Notes: a model not told the origin generated them from the letters alone. A stretch of 64,000 nt of DNA from Candidatus Methylopumilus sp. (GCA_009693175.1 SHXT01000002.1:1-64000); one strand, 5' to 3'. Shown: positions 37,582 to 47,568, numbered from the stretch's first letter. Made by a program: numbers and translations.

Positions 37582-39734
37582 TGTTTAAATAGTTTTGCGT
37601 ATTCCATTGCGAGCCATTTAGTACCTGCTTTGTTAAATTTAATTTGTATTCTTAAGTCGCCTGTATTTCCCTCGTAACCTAAAACAGTACCTTGACCAAA
37701 TTTTTCATGCATAACAGACTCGCCAATCTTCCAGGTATGTTTTTGTTGGGATGGTTTAGAATTACTTTCCTCAATTTGATCTAAATTACCTTTAAAATTA
37801 ATTGCATTAATATTTTTGATGAGATTCTCAGGAATTTCCTCTAAGAATCTTGATGGCATGCCATACCTTGTTTGACCATGAAGCATTCTCGACAATGCAT
37901 AACTTAAATATAATTTTGATCTGGCCCTAGTCACAGCAACATACATAAGCCTTCTTTCTTCTTCGAGACCTTTAGATTCAAATAAGCTTTGTTCATGTGG
38001 ACATAAACCCTCTTCAAGACCAGAAATAAAGACTACATCAAATTCTAGTCCTTTGGATGAATGAATGGTCATGAGCTGAATAGCATCTGAAACTTCACTT
38101 GCTTGCATATCGCCACTTTCTAGTGAGGAGTAATTTAAAAAATCTCCAAGCGGATTTACGGATTCATTATTATCATTATTAAGAAAGGTCGCTGCTGCAG
38201 AAACTAATTCGTTTAAGTTGGATACTCTATCTAAACCATCTTTTTCATTTGTATAGTGATCTTTAAGTCCTGATTCATTAATGATGAGATCAATCATTTG
38301 AGGAAGCGTTAACTCTTCAAATCCACTTTCTATATATTTGATGAGATGAATGAAATAAGGGAGTCCCTTTTTAATCGTCGATATTTGGTCCGATGATTTC
38401 ACTGCTGCACCCCATAAACTACAACTATCTTTTTTTGAGATATCTTGAAGATTTTCTAAAGATCTACTTCCTATACCCCGCGTTGGAAAATTTACAATTC
38501 TTAAAAATGCACTGTCATCATTTTTATTTGCAATCAGTCTTAAATAGGCAATGGCATGTTTAATCTCAGCGCGTTCAAAGAAGCGTAATCCACCATAGAC
38601 CCTATAAGGTAAATTAGATAAAAAAATATTGTGTTCGAGAACTCGGGACTGCGCATTGCTTCTATAAAGAATAGCAATATGATTAAGAGAAACGCCTTCT
38701 CTATAAAGCATTTTGATTTCATCCACAATAAATTTAGCCTCATCAATATCAGTATGGCCTGTATAGATTCTTATGGGGTCACCTTCTCCAGAAGAAGTCC
38801 ATAAGTTCTTGCCTAATCTATTTTTATTATGATCAATAATGGCATTTGCTGTATTTAGAATATTACTTTTAGATCTGTAATTTTGTTCGAGTTTAATAAT
38901 TTGTTTGACATGAAAATCTTTTTCGAGATCTTTCATATTTCCAACTCGAGCACCTCTAAAACTATAAATAGATTGATCATCATCTCCTACAGCAAAAACA
39001 TAACTGCTATTTCCTGCAAGAAGTTTTAGCCATTTATATTGCAGTTCACTTGTATCCTGAAATTCGTCAATAAGAATATGCTTAAATCGATCTTGGTAAT
39101 GCTGACGTATTACAGTATTTTTTTCGAAAAGTTCATAGCATCTTAAAAGTAATTCACCAAAATCCACTAAACCTTCTTTTTGACATTGTTTTTCATATTC
39201 AAGATAGATTTCATTTAATTTTTTTGAGTATGTGTCATAACTATCGATATGCGCAGCTCTTAAGCCCTGATCTTTACTACCGTTAATATAGTGCTGTAAT
39301 TGTTTAGGCACATAAGTTTCATCATCTACATTTATTAATTTCATTGTTCTTTTAATTAAAGATAGCTGATCTTGACTGTCTAGTATTTGAAATGTTTCAG
39401 GCAAGTTAGCATCTCTTGCATGCGTTTTAAGAAATCGATTACATAAACCATGGAATGTACCTACCCACATACCTCGCGTATTGATAGGTAGTTGCATAGT
39501 GATTCTTTGTAACATCTCTTTTGCGGCTTTATTTGTAAATGTCACCGCGATAAGACCAAATGGACTAACAATATTTGTTTGAATAAGCCATGCAATTCTG
39601 GAGGTGAGTACTTTGGTTTTACCACTTCCTGCACCAGCGAGAATGAGTGCAGACTCATTTTGAAGCGTTACAGCTTCAATTTGTTTTTCATTTAAATCTT
39701 TGAATTGATTTTGGTTGGTCAGGGATACATTCAT
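37578..39734 (-). CDS. uvrD: DNA helicase II
   Basis: This 718-residue superfamily 1 helicase has Walker A ALILAGAGSGKTKVLTSRIA, motif Ia AVTFTNKAAKEM, motif II HILIDEFQDTSELQYKWL, motif III AVGDDDQSIYSFRGA and motif VI LMYVAVTRARSKLYLSY. It unwinds DNA in nucleotide excision and mismatch repair. The C-terminal fragment (SVMHEKFGQGTVLGYEG) is the usual UvrD tail. It converges on the BPSS1780 gene with 4 shared bases. Confidence 0.96.
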   Translation of the reverse strand: MNVSLTNQNQFKDLNEKQIEAVTLQNESALILAGAGSGKTKVLTSRIAWLIQTNIVSPFGLIAVTFTNKAAKEMLQRITMQLPINTRGMWVGTFHGLCNRFLKTHARDANLPETFQILDSQDQLSLIKRTMKLINVDDETYVPKQLQHYINGSKDQGLRAAHIDSYDTYSKKLNEIYLEYEKQCQKEGLVDFGELLLRCYELFEKNTVIRQHYQDRFKHILIDEFQDTSELQYKWLKLLAGNSSYVFAVGDDDQSIYSFRGARVGNMKDLEKDFHVKQIIKLEQNYRSKSNILNTANAIIDHNKNRLGKNLWTSSGEGDPIRIYTGHTDIDEAKFIVDEIKMLYREGVSLNHIAILYRSNAQSRVLEHNIFLSNLPYRVYGGLRFFERAEIKHAIAYLRLIANKNDDSAFLRIVNFPTRGIGSRSLENLQDISKKDSCSLWGAAVKSSDQISTIKKGLPYFIHLIKYIESGFEELTLPQMIDLIINESGLKDHYTNEKDGLDRVSNLNELVSAAATFLNNDNNESVNPLGDFLNYSSLESGDMQASEVSDAIQLMTIHSSKGLEFDVVFISGLEEGLCPHEQSLFESKGLEEERRLMYVAVTRARSKLYLSYALSRMLHGQTRYGMPSRFLEEIPENLIKNINAINFKGNLDQIEESNSKPSQQKHTWKIGESVMHEKFGQGTVLGYEGNTGDLRIQIKFNKAGTKWLAMEYAKLFKH

Positions 39735-39781
39735 GAGGTGTAATGCTATCCTAATTTATTGATAGATAAAAAAAAGATTAA

Positions 39782-39810
39782 AAAAAAGACCTCTTCAAGA
39801 GGTCTTTTTT
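39782..39810 (-). terminator. Terminator of the groESL operon
   Basis: GACCTCT and AGAGGTC flank a TCA loop, with A-run and T-run on both sides, 17 bases after the groL stop on the minus strand. By symmetry it could also block transcription coming the other way. It separates groEL from uvrD. Confidence 0.9.
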
Positions 39811-39826
39811 CATTAATGCTTTTGAG

Positions 39827-41461
39827 TTACATCATACCACCCATACCACCCATGTCACCACCACCCATTGCTGGAGAGTCATCTTTAGGAAGGTCGGCTA
39901 TCATACAATCAGTCGTTAACATCAGACCTGCAATAGAGGCTGCATGTTGGAGTGCAGTTCGAGTAACTTTAGTAGGATCTAAAACACCCATTTCAACCAT
40001 GTCGCCATAAGTTTCATTTGCAGCATTGAAGCCATAATTGCCTTTACCAGCAACCACGTTATTAAGTACGACAGATGGTTCTACACCAGCATTGGCAACG
40101 ATTTGTCTTAAAGGTTCTTCAACAGCGCGAAGTACAATGCGAACACCGGCTTCTTGATCTGAATTGTCACCTTTAGTTTTTGCAATTGCATCACGTACTC
40201 TAATGTAAGCAACGCCACCGCCTGCAACAATACCTTCTTCTACAGCAGCTCTTGTTGCATGAAGCGCATCTTCAACGCGCGCTTTTTTTTCTTTCATTTC
40301 AATTTCAGTGGTAGCACCAACTTTAATCACAGCAACACCACCAGCAAGTTTTGCAACACGTTCTTGAAGTTTTTCTTTATCGTAATCGCTTGTTGCTTCT
40401 TCAATTTGCGTTTTGATTTGAGCAATACGTGACTTAATATTTTTTGCGTCAGCAGCACCATCAATAATGATAGTATTTTCTTTACCCACTTCAATTCTTT
40501 TTGCTTGGCCTAAATCTTCAATTTTGATAGTTTCTAATTTTAAGCCTACTTCATCGGAAATCACTGTACCGCCCGTAAGGATTGCAATATCTTCAAGCAT
40601 TGCTTTTCTTCTATCGCCAAAGCCAGGTGCTTTTACTGCAACAGTTTTTAAAATACCACGAATGTTATTTACGACTAAAGTAGCAAGGGCTTCACCTTCT
40701 ATATCTTCAGCAATGATAAGGAGAGGGCGGCTTGATTTAGCCACTTGCTCAAGCGCCGGGAGAAGATCTCTAATGCTAGAGATTTTTTTATCGTGCAAAA
40801 GAATAAATGGATTTTCTAATAATGCAATTTGACGATCTGCATTGTTGATGAAGTAAGGTGAAAGATATCCACGATCAAATTGCATACCTTCTACAACATC
40901 TAATTCGTTTGTCAACCCTGAACCATCTTCAACGGTGATTACACCTTCTTTACCTACTTTATCCATTGCATCTGCAATGATTTGTCCGATAGAGTGATCA
41001 GAGTTAGCGGAGATAGAGCCTACTTGTGCAATTTCTTTGCTTGTTGTACATGGCTTACTTAATTTTTTAAGTTCAGCAACGCCAGCTTCAACAGCTTTAT
41101 CGATACCTCTTTTAAGATCCATTGGGTTCATACCCGCAGCGACTGATTTCATACCTTCGCGAATAATCGCTTGAGCAAGCACAGTTGCAGTTGTTGTACC
41201 GTCACCCGCAATATCAGAAGTTTTAGATGCAACTTCTTTAACCATTTGTGCACCCATATTTTCGAACTTGTCTTTTAGTTCGATTTCTTTTGCAACTGAC
41301 ACACCGTCTTTAGTAATAGTAGGCGCACCAAATGAACGCTCTAAAATAACATTTCTACCTTTAGGACCGAGTGTTATTTTAACTGCATTCGATAAAATAT
41401 TTACACCGGTAATCATTTTTTGGCGAACTTCTTCACCAAATCTTACGTCTTTTGCTGCCAT
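39827..41461 (-). CDS. groL: Chaperonin GroEL
   Basis: This 544-residue protein has [20 protein letters not shown] and the conserved [14 protein letters not shown] motif, and ends with the glycine-methionine tail [12 protein letters not shown] that lines the folding cage. With GroES it folds newly made proteins using ATP. It is the second gene of the groESL operon under a CIRCE operator and is followed by a terminator. Length is standard. Confidence 0.98.
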   Translation of the reverse strand: MAAKDVRFGEEVRQKMITGVNILSNAVKITLGPKGRNVILERSFGAPTITKDGVSVAKEIELKDKFENMGAQMVKEVASKTSDIAGDGTTTATVLAQAIIREGMKSVAAGMNPMDLKRGIDKAVEAGVAELKKLSKPCTTSKEIAQVGSISANSDHSIGQIIADAMDKVGKEGVITVEDGSGLTNELDVVEGMQFDRGYLSPYFINNADRQIALLENPFILLHDKKISSIRDLLPALEQVAKSSRPLLIIAEDIEGEALATLVVNNIRGILKTVAVKAPGFGDRRKAMLEDIAILTGGTVISDEVGLKLETIKIEDLGQAKRIEVGKENTIIIDGAADAKNIKSRIAQIKTQIEEATSDYDKEKLQERVAKLAGGVAVIKVGATTEIEMKEKKARVEDALHATRAAVEEGIVAGGGVAYIRVRDAIAKTKGDNSDQEAGVRIVLRAVEEPLRQIVANAGVEPSVVLNNVVAGKGNYGFNAANETYGDMVEMGVLDPTKVTRTALQHAASIAGLMLTTDCMIADLPKDDSPAMGGGDMGGMGGMM

Positions 41462-41502
41462 TTTTATTTCTCCAAAATATTAATGAATGAATGTTTAAGA
41501 CT

Positions 41503-41790
41503 TTATTCAACAATGCCCATGATGTCTTCTTCACGCATCACAAGTAATTCTTCGCCATCGACTTTAACGGCTTGGCCAGCATATTTTCCAAATAGAACTT
41601 TGTCACCTACTTTGACATCTAGTTTTTTAATGCTGCCATCTTCAAGAATCTTTCCATTACCCACAGCTTTTACTGTGCCTTGGTCTGGTTTTTCTGTTGC
41701 GCCGTCAGGAATAACGATGCCTGATGCTGTTGTACGTTCTTCTTCAAGACGCTTTACAATTACTCGATCATGTAAAGGGCGAATTTTCAT
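41503..41790 (-). CDS. groS: Co-chaperonin GroES
   Basis: This 95-residue protein begins [20 protein letters not shown], followed by the mobile loop [19 protein letters not shown] that contacts GroEL. It is the first gene of the operon, with TAGGAGAATATGAA upstream of the ATG. A 41-base gap separates it from groL. The upstream region has a CIRCE element and a heat-shock-like promoter. Confidence 0.98.
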   Translation of the reverse strand: MKIRPLHDRVIVKRLEEERTTASGIVIPDGATEKPDQGTVKAVGNGKILEDGSIKKLDVKVGDKVLFGKYAGQAVKVDGEELLVMREEDIMGIVE

Positions 41791-41849
41791 TTCATATTCT
41801 CCTAATAGTGTATTCTTTGAAAATTAATCAAAATCGAAAACAAGAGTGA

Positions 41850-41876
41850 TTAGCACTCAATGTCATAGAGTGCTAA
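41850..41876 (-). promoter_or_regulatory. CIRCE operator of groESL
   Basis: TTAGCACTC (41850-41858) and GAGTGCTAA (41868-41876) are a perfect inverted repeat with a 9-base spacer, which is the consensus CIRCE element bound by the HrcA repressor. It covers the predicted transcription start of groES. It therefore points to HrcA control, though hrcA is not in the window. Confidence 0.97.
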
Positions 41877-41905
41877 TAATAGGGATGAAAGCCTAAAATT
41901 TCAAG
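41876..41905 (-). promoter_or_regulatory. groESL promoter (sigma70 with sigma32-like features)
   Basis: On the minus strand TTGAAA (41904-41899) and TATTAT (41881-41876) are 17 bases apart. The same stretch reads CTTGAAA, 14 bases, CCCTATTA, close to the sigma32 consensus (CTTGAAA, then CCCCATNT). The -10 box touches the CIRCE element, so repression would be direct. The promoter may serve two sigma factors. Confidence 0.7.
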
Positions 41906-41946
41906 TGTTATTTCGTTAACTATCTAAATTTAAACATTATTTTTAT

Positions 41947-43023
41947 ATGGGTTATTACATAGAAAAGCAACAGTATCGAAGGCTAGGGCAATCGGATTTG
42001 CTTATTGCGCCTATAACCTTAGGCACTATGACCTTTGGGGAGCAAAACACCGAATCTGAAGCATTTTTACAGCTCGATTGGGCAACTTCTCACGGCATTA
42101 ATTTTATTGATACAGCAGAGATGTATCCCGTGCCACCCAAAGAAAGTACCTTTACCGTTACTGAAACGATTCTAGGTAATTGGTTAAAAAAACAAAAAAG
42201 AGAAGAGATCGTTTTAGCAACCAAAGCTGCAGGGCCGAGAAGATCATTAAATTGGATTCGTAATGGGCCGCGAGCTTTCGATGAGAAAAATTTACGTGCC
42301 GCAGTAGAGGGCTCTTTAAAAAGATTGCAAACAGATTACATTGATTTGTATCAGCTCCATTGGCCTGAAAGAAATGTACCAATGTTCGGACAATATAAAT
42401 TTGATCCCAGTGCAGAAATGGAAGGTTCGAAATTAAAAGAATGGGTATCCATCGACGATCAATTAGAGGCTTTAAGTAAGTTAGTTCAAGAGGGTAAGAT
42501 TAAATATATTGGTATTTCAAATGAGCAATCTTGGGGTGTAATGGAATTTATTCGTATTGCAAGAGAAAAGGATTTACCTTTAATAAGTTCGGTTCAGAAC
42601 TGTTACAACCTGATCAATAGAGGACTTGAGTTTGGTATGACGGAAATTTTGTATCGAGAAAAAATCGGATTTTTAGCATACTCTCCTTTAGCGTTTGGAC
42701 ACCTCACTGGAAAGTATTTAAAAGATATTGATGCGAAAGGGCGGGCAACACTTTTTAAAGGTTTTGCTCAAAGATATGACAAGCCTAGTGTCTTTCCCGC
42801 CGTGAAAGCTTATGAAGTATTAGCATCAAAACATGACATGACGTTAACAGAAATGGCATTAGCATTTGTATATCATCAGTGGTTTGTGACATCGACGATT
42901 GTAGGTGCTACATCACTTGATCAATTAAAAGAAAATATTGAGGCGTACAACAGAAGTTTATCTAAAGATTTATTAGATGATATTGAAAGTATTCATTTAA
43001 CTCATATGAATCCAGCACCTTAA
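41947..43023 (+). CDS. tas: Aldo/keto reductase (Tas-like)
   Basis: This 358-residue NADP-dependent oxidoreductase has the AKR tetrad: Asp and Tyr in FIDTAEMYPVPP, Lys in IVLATKAAG and His in YQLHWPERN. GISNEQSWGVMEF and GATSLDQLKENIEAYN are cofactor-binding segments. The long loop with NWIRNGPRAFDEKNL is typical of the Tas subfamily. The substrate is unknown. It begins a plus-strand run with bioA and dacB, divergent from groESL. Confidence 0.9.
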   Translation: MGYYIEKQQYRRLGQSDLLIAPITLGTMTFGEQNTESEAFLQLDWATSHGINFIDTAEMYPVPPKESTFTVTETILGNWLKKQKREEIVLATKAAGPRRSLNWIRNGPRAFDEKNLRAAVEGSLKRLQTDYIDLYQLHWPERNVPMFGQYKFDPSAEMEGSKLKEWVSIDDQLEALSKLVQEGKIKYIGISNEQSWGVMEFIRIAREKDLPLISSVQNCYNLINRGLEFGMTEILYREKIGFLAYSPLAFGHLTGKYLKDIDAKGRATLFKGFAQRYDKPSVFPAVKAYEVLASKHDMTLTEMALAFVYHQWFVTSTIVGATSLDQLKENIEAYNRSLSKDLLDDIESIHLTHMNPAP

Positions 43024-43026
43024 TGT

Positions 43027-44331
43027 ATGAAGAATCAGCATTACATTGATAGAAGTTTAAAAAGCTTGTGGAATCCATGTACGCAAATGAAAATTCAACA
43101 AGCGCAATCTATTATCCCAATTAGGCGAGGCGATGGCGTTTGGTTATACGATTATGATGAAAAAAAATATTTAGATGCCATCAGTTCGTGGTGGGTCAAT
43201 TTATTTGGACATAACCAAAGTGAAATTAAAAAATCTATTACAGACCAGCTTGATCTCGTTGAGCATGTCATGCTTGCAGGGTTAACTCACGAGCCAGCAA
43301 TACAGCTCTCTGAAAAATTAAGTAAACTCACAAATTTAGGTCACGCTTTTTATGGTAGCGATGGATCGAATGCCATTGAAATTGCTATTAAGATGAGCGT
43401 CCATTACTGGAAAAACAAAGGACTAACCAAAAAGAATAAATTAATTTATTTAGAAAATAGTTACCACGGCGAAACGCTTGGGGCTTTATCTGTAACGGGC
43501 ATCAAACTCTTTAGAAAAAATTATGCTTCATTAATTAGAAAAAATAATCCCATTAAAACACCTGACTGGCGATTTGCCGACAAGGGTGAGACAGCAGAAT
43601 CTTATGCATTGAGATGCATTAAAGATTTAGAAGCATACCTTCAGGAAAATCATCAGCACATAGCAGCTTTTATTTTGGAGCCACTTGTGCAATGTGCAAC
43701 TGGTATGGGGATGTACCATTCAATTTATTTAGCAAAAGCAAGAGAACTTTGCACGCAATATCAAATCCATCTTATCGACGATGAGATTGCAGTAGGCTTT
43801 GGCAGAACAGGAAAAATGTTTGCATTTGAACATGCAAATATTAAGCCTGATTTTATTTGTCTATCAAAAGGATTAACAGGCGGCTATCTTCCATTGTCGG
43901 CTGTATTAACGACCGATGACATTTATATGGCATTTTATGAAGATAAGATAGAAAAAGGTTTTCTTCATTCACATAGCTACACAGGCAATCCTCTAGCTTG
44001 CAGTGCTGCATTAGGCACATTAAGCTATTTTGAACAGCATGATGTGATCAATCAAAATAAAAAAATTTCAGCTTATGTATCAGAAAAAATTAAAATACTC
44101 GCATCCCTCCCTATTTCTAATGATAGAAATATAGGCATGATATGGGCATTTGATCTTGAAGGGATTACAAAAAAGTTACTCAAAAAAATAAGTATGAAAG
44201 TCATTGATAATGGCCTCTTAATAAGACCTATAGGTAATACGATTTATTTTATGCCGCCATACGTGATTAATCATGATGAAATTGATTTCATGATTGATAC
44301 GACCTTTAAAGTCATCCAATCATCCTTATAA
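43027..44331 (+). CDS. bioA: Adenosylmethionine-8-amino-7-oxononanoate transaminase
   Basis: This 434-residue PLP enzyme makes 7,8-diaminopelargonate in biotin synthesis with S-adenosylmethionine as amino donor. LWNPCTQMK and SSWWVNLFGHNQSEI are BioA-type N-terminal motifs. IDDEIAVGFGRTGKMFAFE has the cofactor-binding Asp, and CLSKGLTGGYLPLSAVL has the PLP lysine. It is alone here, with no bioB, bioF, bioC or bioD nearby. It starts 3 bases after the tas-like gene. Confidence 0.95.
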   Translation: MKNQHYIDRSLKSLWNPCTQMKIQQAQSIIPIRRGDGVWLYDYDEKKYLDAISSWWVNLFGHNQSEIKKSITDQLDLVEHVMLAGLTHEPAIQLSEKLSKLTNLGHAFYGSDGSNAIEIAIKMSVHYWKNKGLTKKNKLIYLENSYHGETLGALSVTGIKLFRKNYASLIRKNNPIKTPDWRFADKGETAESYALRCIKDLEAYLQENHQHIAAFILEPLVQCATGMGMYHSIYLAKARELCTQYQIHLIDDEIAVGFGRTGKMFAFEHANIKPDFICLSKGLTGGYLPLSAVLTTDDIYMAFYEDKIEKGFLHSHSYTGNPLACSAALGTLSYFEQHDVINQNKKISAYVSEKIKILASLPISNDRNIGMIWAFDLEGITKKLLKKISMKVIDNGLLIRPIGNTIYFMPPYVINHDEIDFMIDTTFKVIQSSL

Positions 44332-44333
44332 GT

Positions 44334-45731
44334 ATGCGATTTTTATTTTTCATATGGGTTTTATCAATAAATGTCGTATTTGCCGATACGGACATTGATG
44401 CAATTAATAAAATACTTAATCGGTCAGAGCTATCAAAAGAAAATTACTCGCTTTATATTAAAAATATTTCTAAGGGAAATAAAATTTTTAGCTATAACGA
44501 ACACAAAGCATTTAATCCAGCTTCGGTGATGAAGCTCATCACGACTTATGCTGGACTCCAATCTTTAGGCCCTCAATACCAATGGAAAACAGAAGTGCTT
44601 TATAAAGGAACCATAAAAAATAATCACCTGTATGGCGATTTGATTATTAAAGGATATGGTGATCCAACTCTTACTTATGCAGATCTTTCAGAAATAATTG
44701 AAAAAGTTCAACAACAGGGGATTAAATATATTCATGGTAATATTATTTATGATGAAAGTTTCTTTGGAGAATTGCAAAATCAAAATTTAATCGATGATAA
44801 AAAATATCGTGCTTATAATGTGAATCCAAAATCTTTTATTGTTAATGAAAACACAGTCAATTTTAGTTTTTCAATCAATAACGAAAAAATTAGCATTAAA
44901 ACCTTTCCTGAAATTAAAACACTTAAAGTCATTAATCATCTAAAACTGACTAATCAAAGCTGCAATGATTGGAAGAATGATCTTGGCTATGATGTAGATA
45001 TAAAATCTAATATGACAGAAATAAAATTTAATGGTCATTATGATAAAGCGTGTGAAAGTAAAGGTATTGACTTATCCATCATGGATGCTAATCGTTTATC
45101 TAATAATCTATTCGAAAAACTTTGGAAACTTCATGGGGGAAGTATTGAAGGAGCTTTTAAAAATACATACCAAAATATTTATGACATGCATAAAGTGTAT
45201 GAGCATCTCTCAAGCCCTTTAAGTTTAATTGTTAGAGATATTAATAAATATAGTCAAAATCTAATCGCTAGGAATTTATTACTTACTATACTGCTAGAAA
45301 ACAATCCTAATTTAATTTCTGAAAATGAAGCAGGAAAATTTACTAAAGAGTTTCTTATGAGAGAGAAAGTAAAGTTAGATTCTCTAGAAATGGATAATGG
45401 TGCCGGTTTATCAAGAAACGCAAAAGTGAGTGCAGAAGACTTAGCTTTTTTATTAGAAAAAGCATATGAAGACACTTATATGCCTGAATTTATTGCATCT
45501 CTTCCTAATATGGGGGTTGACGGTACTCTTAAGAATAGAGGTAAAAAGTTATCTGTGACTAAGCATGCTTATTTAAAAACCGGTAGCATACAAAATGTAA
45601 ACACTATTGCTGGATATATTTTTGACAAAAATAATAATGTAAAAGTTTTTATATTTATGGCAAATGATCCTAAAGCAAATGAATCATCTAAAATACAAGA
45701 TGAGCTTATTGAATGGACTTATCTTAATTAA
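44334..45731 (+). CDS. dacB: D-alanyl-D-alanine carboxypeptidase/endopeptidase (PBP4 type)
   Basis: This 465-residue periplasmic protein has a signal peptide (cleavage after about residue 17). The class C penicillin-binding motifs are NPASVMK (Ser64-x-x-Lys67), SQN (in INKYSQNLIAR) and KTG (LKTGSIQNVN). It trims or cleaves cross-linked peptidoglycan peptides. Length and domain order fit the DacB family, with the inserted domain between SxxK and SxN. It starts 2 bases after bioA. Confidence 0.93.
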   Translation: MRFLFFIWVLSINVVFADTDIDAINKILNRSELSKENYSLYIKNISKGNKIFSYNEHKAFNPASVMKLITTYAGLQSLGPQYQWKTEVLYKGTIKNNHLYGDLIIKGYGDPTLTYADLSEIIEKVQQQGIKYIHGNIIYDESFFGELQNQNLIDDKKYRAYNVNPKSFIVNENTVNFSFSINNEKISIKTFPEIKTLKVINHLKLTNQSCNDWKNDLGYDVDIKSNMTEIKFNGHYDKACESKGIDLSIMDANRLSNNLFEKLWKLHGGSIEGAFKNTYQNIYDMHKVYEHLSSPLSLIVRDINKYSQNLIARNLLLTILLENNPNLISENEAGKFTKEFLMREKVKLDSLEMDNGAGLSRNAKVSAEDLAFLLEKAYEDTYMPEFIASLPNMGVDGTLKNRGKKLSVTKHAYLKTGSIQNVNTIAGYIFDKNNNVKVFIFMANDPKANESSKIQDELIEWTYLN

Positions 45732-45742
45732 GGAATCTTAAT

Positions 45743-46207
45743 ATGCGGCATATGAATCTTATTAAATTTATTTTACTTGCTGGAATTTTTTTATTTAATA
45801 TTGATTTGGTGTTTGCTGAGACGAAAATCTCACAAAAGGAAATGAAATTGGAAAAAAATATAGATACATTAATCATTAAAGATATTATCGTGGGCACCGG
45901 ACGTCAGGCTGAGAAGGGTCTCGCAGTGACTGTTCATTATACTGGCTGGTTATATGACCCGACTCAGAAAGATGGCAAAGGTAAAAAATTTGATAGTTCG
46001 TTAGATCATAATGATCCTTTTATATTTAATTTAGGTGGCGGCCAAGTGATTAAGGGTTGGGATGATGGCGTACAAGGCATGAAAATTCATGGCAAAAGAA
46101 CACTTATTATCCCTCCAGATATCGGTTATGGCTCAAGAGGTGCAGGAGGTGTTATTCCTCCCAATGCTATTTTAATATTTGATGTGGAATTGCTAGGGAT
46201 TAAATAA
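45743..46207 (+). CDS. FKBP-type peptidyl-prolyl isomerase, exported
   Basis: This 154-residue protein has an N-terminal signal sequence (LIKFILLAGIFLFN, cleavage near AET). The FKBP domain has VTVHYTGWLYDPTQKDGKGK, FDSSLDHNDPFIFNLGGGQV, KGWDDGVQGMKIHGKRTLII and GAGGVIPPNAILIFDVELL. It catalyses proline isomerisation during folding in the periplasm. AAGGA is upstream of the ATG. The stop overlaps the next start by 1 base (TAATG). Confidence 0.93.
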   Translation: MRHMNLIKFILLAGIFLFNIDLVFAETKISQKEMKLEKNIDTLIIKDIIVGTGRQAEKGLAVTVHYTGWLYDPTQKDGKGKKFDSSLDHNDPFIFNLGGGQVIKGWDDGVQGMKIHGKRTLIIPPDIGYGSRGAGGVIPPNAILIFDVELLGIK

Positions 46208-46620
46208 TGAAAGCCAGAGTTAAATGGATAGAGAATGTATGTTTCATAGGAGAGTCCGAGTCTAATCATTCAGTTATATTAGATGGGCCAGAAGAATTAG
46301 GCGGAAGAAAATTAGGTATGAGGCCTATGGAAATGCTACTTATTGGTATGGGCAGTTGTACATCATTTGATGTCGTTACTATTCTTAAGAAATCAAGACA
46401 AGAAATTACTGATTGTTATGCCGAAATTGAAGCTGAGAGAGCGGAGACGGTTCCTAAAGTATTCACTAAAATTCATATTCATTTTGTCTTGAAAGGTAAA
46501 GACTTAGATAAAGACCAAGTGGAACGCGCAGTTAAGTTATCTGCTGAAAAATATTGCTCAGCTTCGATTATGCTATCTAAGTCAGTTGAAATTACACATG
46601 ATTTTGAAATTAAAGATTAG
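46207..46620 (+). CDS. OsmC-family protein (YhfA-like)
   Basis: This 137-residue protein has the OsmC/Ohr fold: MRPMEMLLIGMGSCTSFDVV with the first redox cysteine (GSC), and the second cysteine in EKYCSASIMLSKS. It belongs to the YhfA type rather than to OsmC proper. OsmC-like proteins often reduce organic hydroperoxides; the role of this type is unclear. It is coupled to the FKBP gene upstream. Confidence 0.9.
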   Translation: MKARVKWIENVCFIGESESNHSVILDGPEELGGRKLGMRPMEMLLIGMGSCTSFDVVTILKKSRQEITDCYAEIEAERAETVPKVFTKIHIHFVLKGKDLDKDQVERAVKLSAEKYCSASIMLSKSVEITHDFEIKD

Positions 46621-46629
46621 GTGCGTACG

Positions 46630-46944
46630 TTAATTTTTAATAATTTTTAAATCAAGGGGCTCTTCTTTTTCTATAACGGAAAGAAGACGATCTATATTTG
46701 GATGTTTACCAGGGTTATTCTGTGCGTCTGCAGTATGCTCTGAATATAAGTCAAGACCTTCAATTGCAGCATCTAAAGTAATTGCACCAAAGAGTTTCCA
46801 AAGGTGTTGGTACACTTTAATAGATCCTTGGCTACCAGGCTTATTATCAATTACGCTTACAATAGATTTATTTTTATAAATCTCGATTCGATCAATATGA
46901 TCAGCATTATCAAGTGTTAATAAAATATCGCTAAATTTTTGCAT
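46630..46944 (-). CDS. DUF2322 family protein
   Basis: This 104-residue cytoplasmic protein has ADHIDRIEIYKNKSIVSVID and SEHTADAQNNPGKHPNIDRL, the conserved C-terminal segment of DUF2322, a small proteobacterial family of unknown function. It lies 3 bases downstream of coq7 on the minus strand, so it may be cotranscribed with coq7 and ctp. Confidence 0.85.
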   Translation of the reverse strand: MQKFSDILLTLDNADHIDRIEIYKNKSIVSVIDNKPGSQGSIKVYQHLWKLFGAITLDAAIEGLDLYSEHTADAQNNPGKHPNIDRLLSVIEKEEPLDLKIIKN

Positions 46945-46947
46945 TGA

Positions 46948-47568
46948 TTAAATTTTTGCAGAAAATGTTGTCATAATTTTTGATGTGAACGACATAGATT
47001 TTTTTATTCCATCAGGCAATTCAATACCACCTAACTCTTTTGCCTTTTTAGCATGACGATCTTCATCATCCGCCATCACTTCTAATATTTTATTTGTTTT
47101 AAGATCTTTTTTTGATATTTTATTTAAATGGCTCGTTAAATGTTTTGTAACTTGATGTTCTGTTTCTGCTAAAAATGCTAAGTTATATTTTTCACCTAAA
47201 GCACTTGCAAGAGAACCTATCAAAAAAGAACCTGTATACCAAATGGGATTAAGAAGACTTGTTTTTCCGCCTAACTCATTGATCCTAGAATTGCACCAAT
47301 CAAGATGATCAATTTCTTCTAGGGAAGATTTTTTTAAAGATTCGGTACCTTCACCATTAGGATTAAAAAGAAGTTGCCCGCTATACAATGCTTGAGCACA
47401 TACTTCTCCCGTGTGATTTACACGCATCAATTCAATGGCAAGTTTTTTTTCGTCTAGAGTTAATTCGGCATCTTCAATGTGAAGGTCGGGCCTTGGTCTT
47501 AAGCCTTTAGGTTTAGCAAACAAAACCTTAAGACCCTTATCAAATTCAATGATGAGATCATCAATCAT
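46948..47568 (-). CDS. coq7: Demethoxyubiquinol monooxygenase (Coq7)
   Basis: This 206-residue di-iron enzyme hydroxylates the quinone ring in ubiquinone synthesis. Iron ligands are seen in MRVNHTGEVCAQALYSGQ, EEIDHLDWCNSR, AETEHQVTKHL and ADDEDRHAKKAKELG. It is of the bacterial Coq7/UbiF-replacing type common in betaproteobacteria, and requires oxygen. The start overlaps the ctp stop by 4 bases (ATGA). Confidence 0.95.
   Translation of the reverse strand: MIDDLIIEFDKGLKVLFAKPKGLRPRPDLHIEDAELTLDEKKLAIELMRVNHTGEVCAQALYSGQLLFNPNGEGTESLKKSSLEEIDHLDWCNSRINELGGKTSLLNPIWYTGSFLIGSLASALGEKYNLAFLAETEHQVTKHLTSHLNKISKKDLKTNKILEVMADDEDRHAKKAKELGGIELPDGIKKSMSFTSKIMTTFSAKI

Noticed and set aside
39759-40010. 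Plus-strand ORF of 83 residues
   Set aside because: It lies antisense to the 3' end of groL and over the terminator. It has no homology I recognise and reflects the glycine-methionine tail of GroEL.
41420-41827. Plus-strand ORF of 135 residues over groES
   Set aside because: It spans the groS gene in antisense and the groL start. GroES is secure, so this is a shadow.
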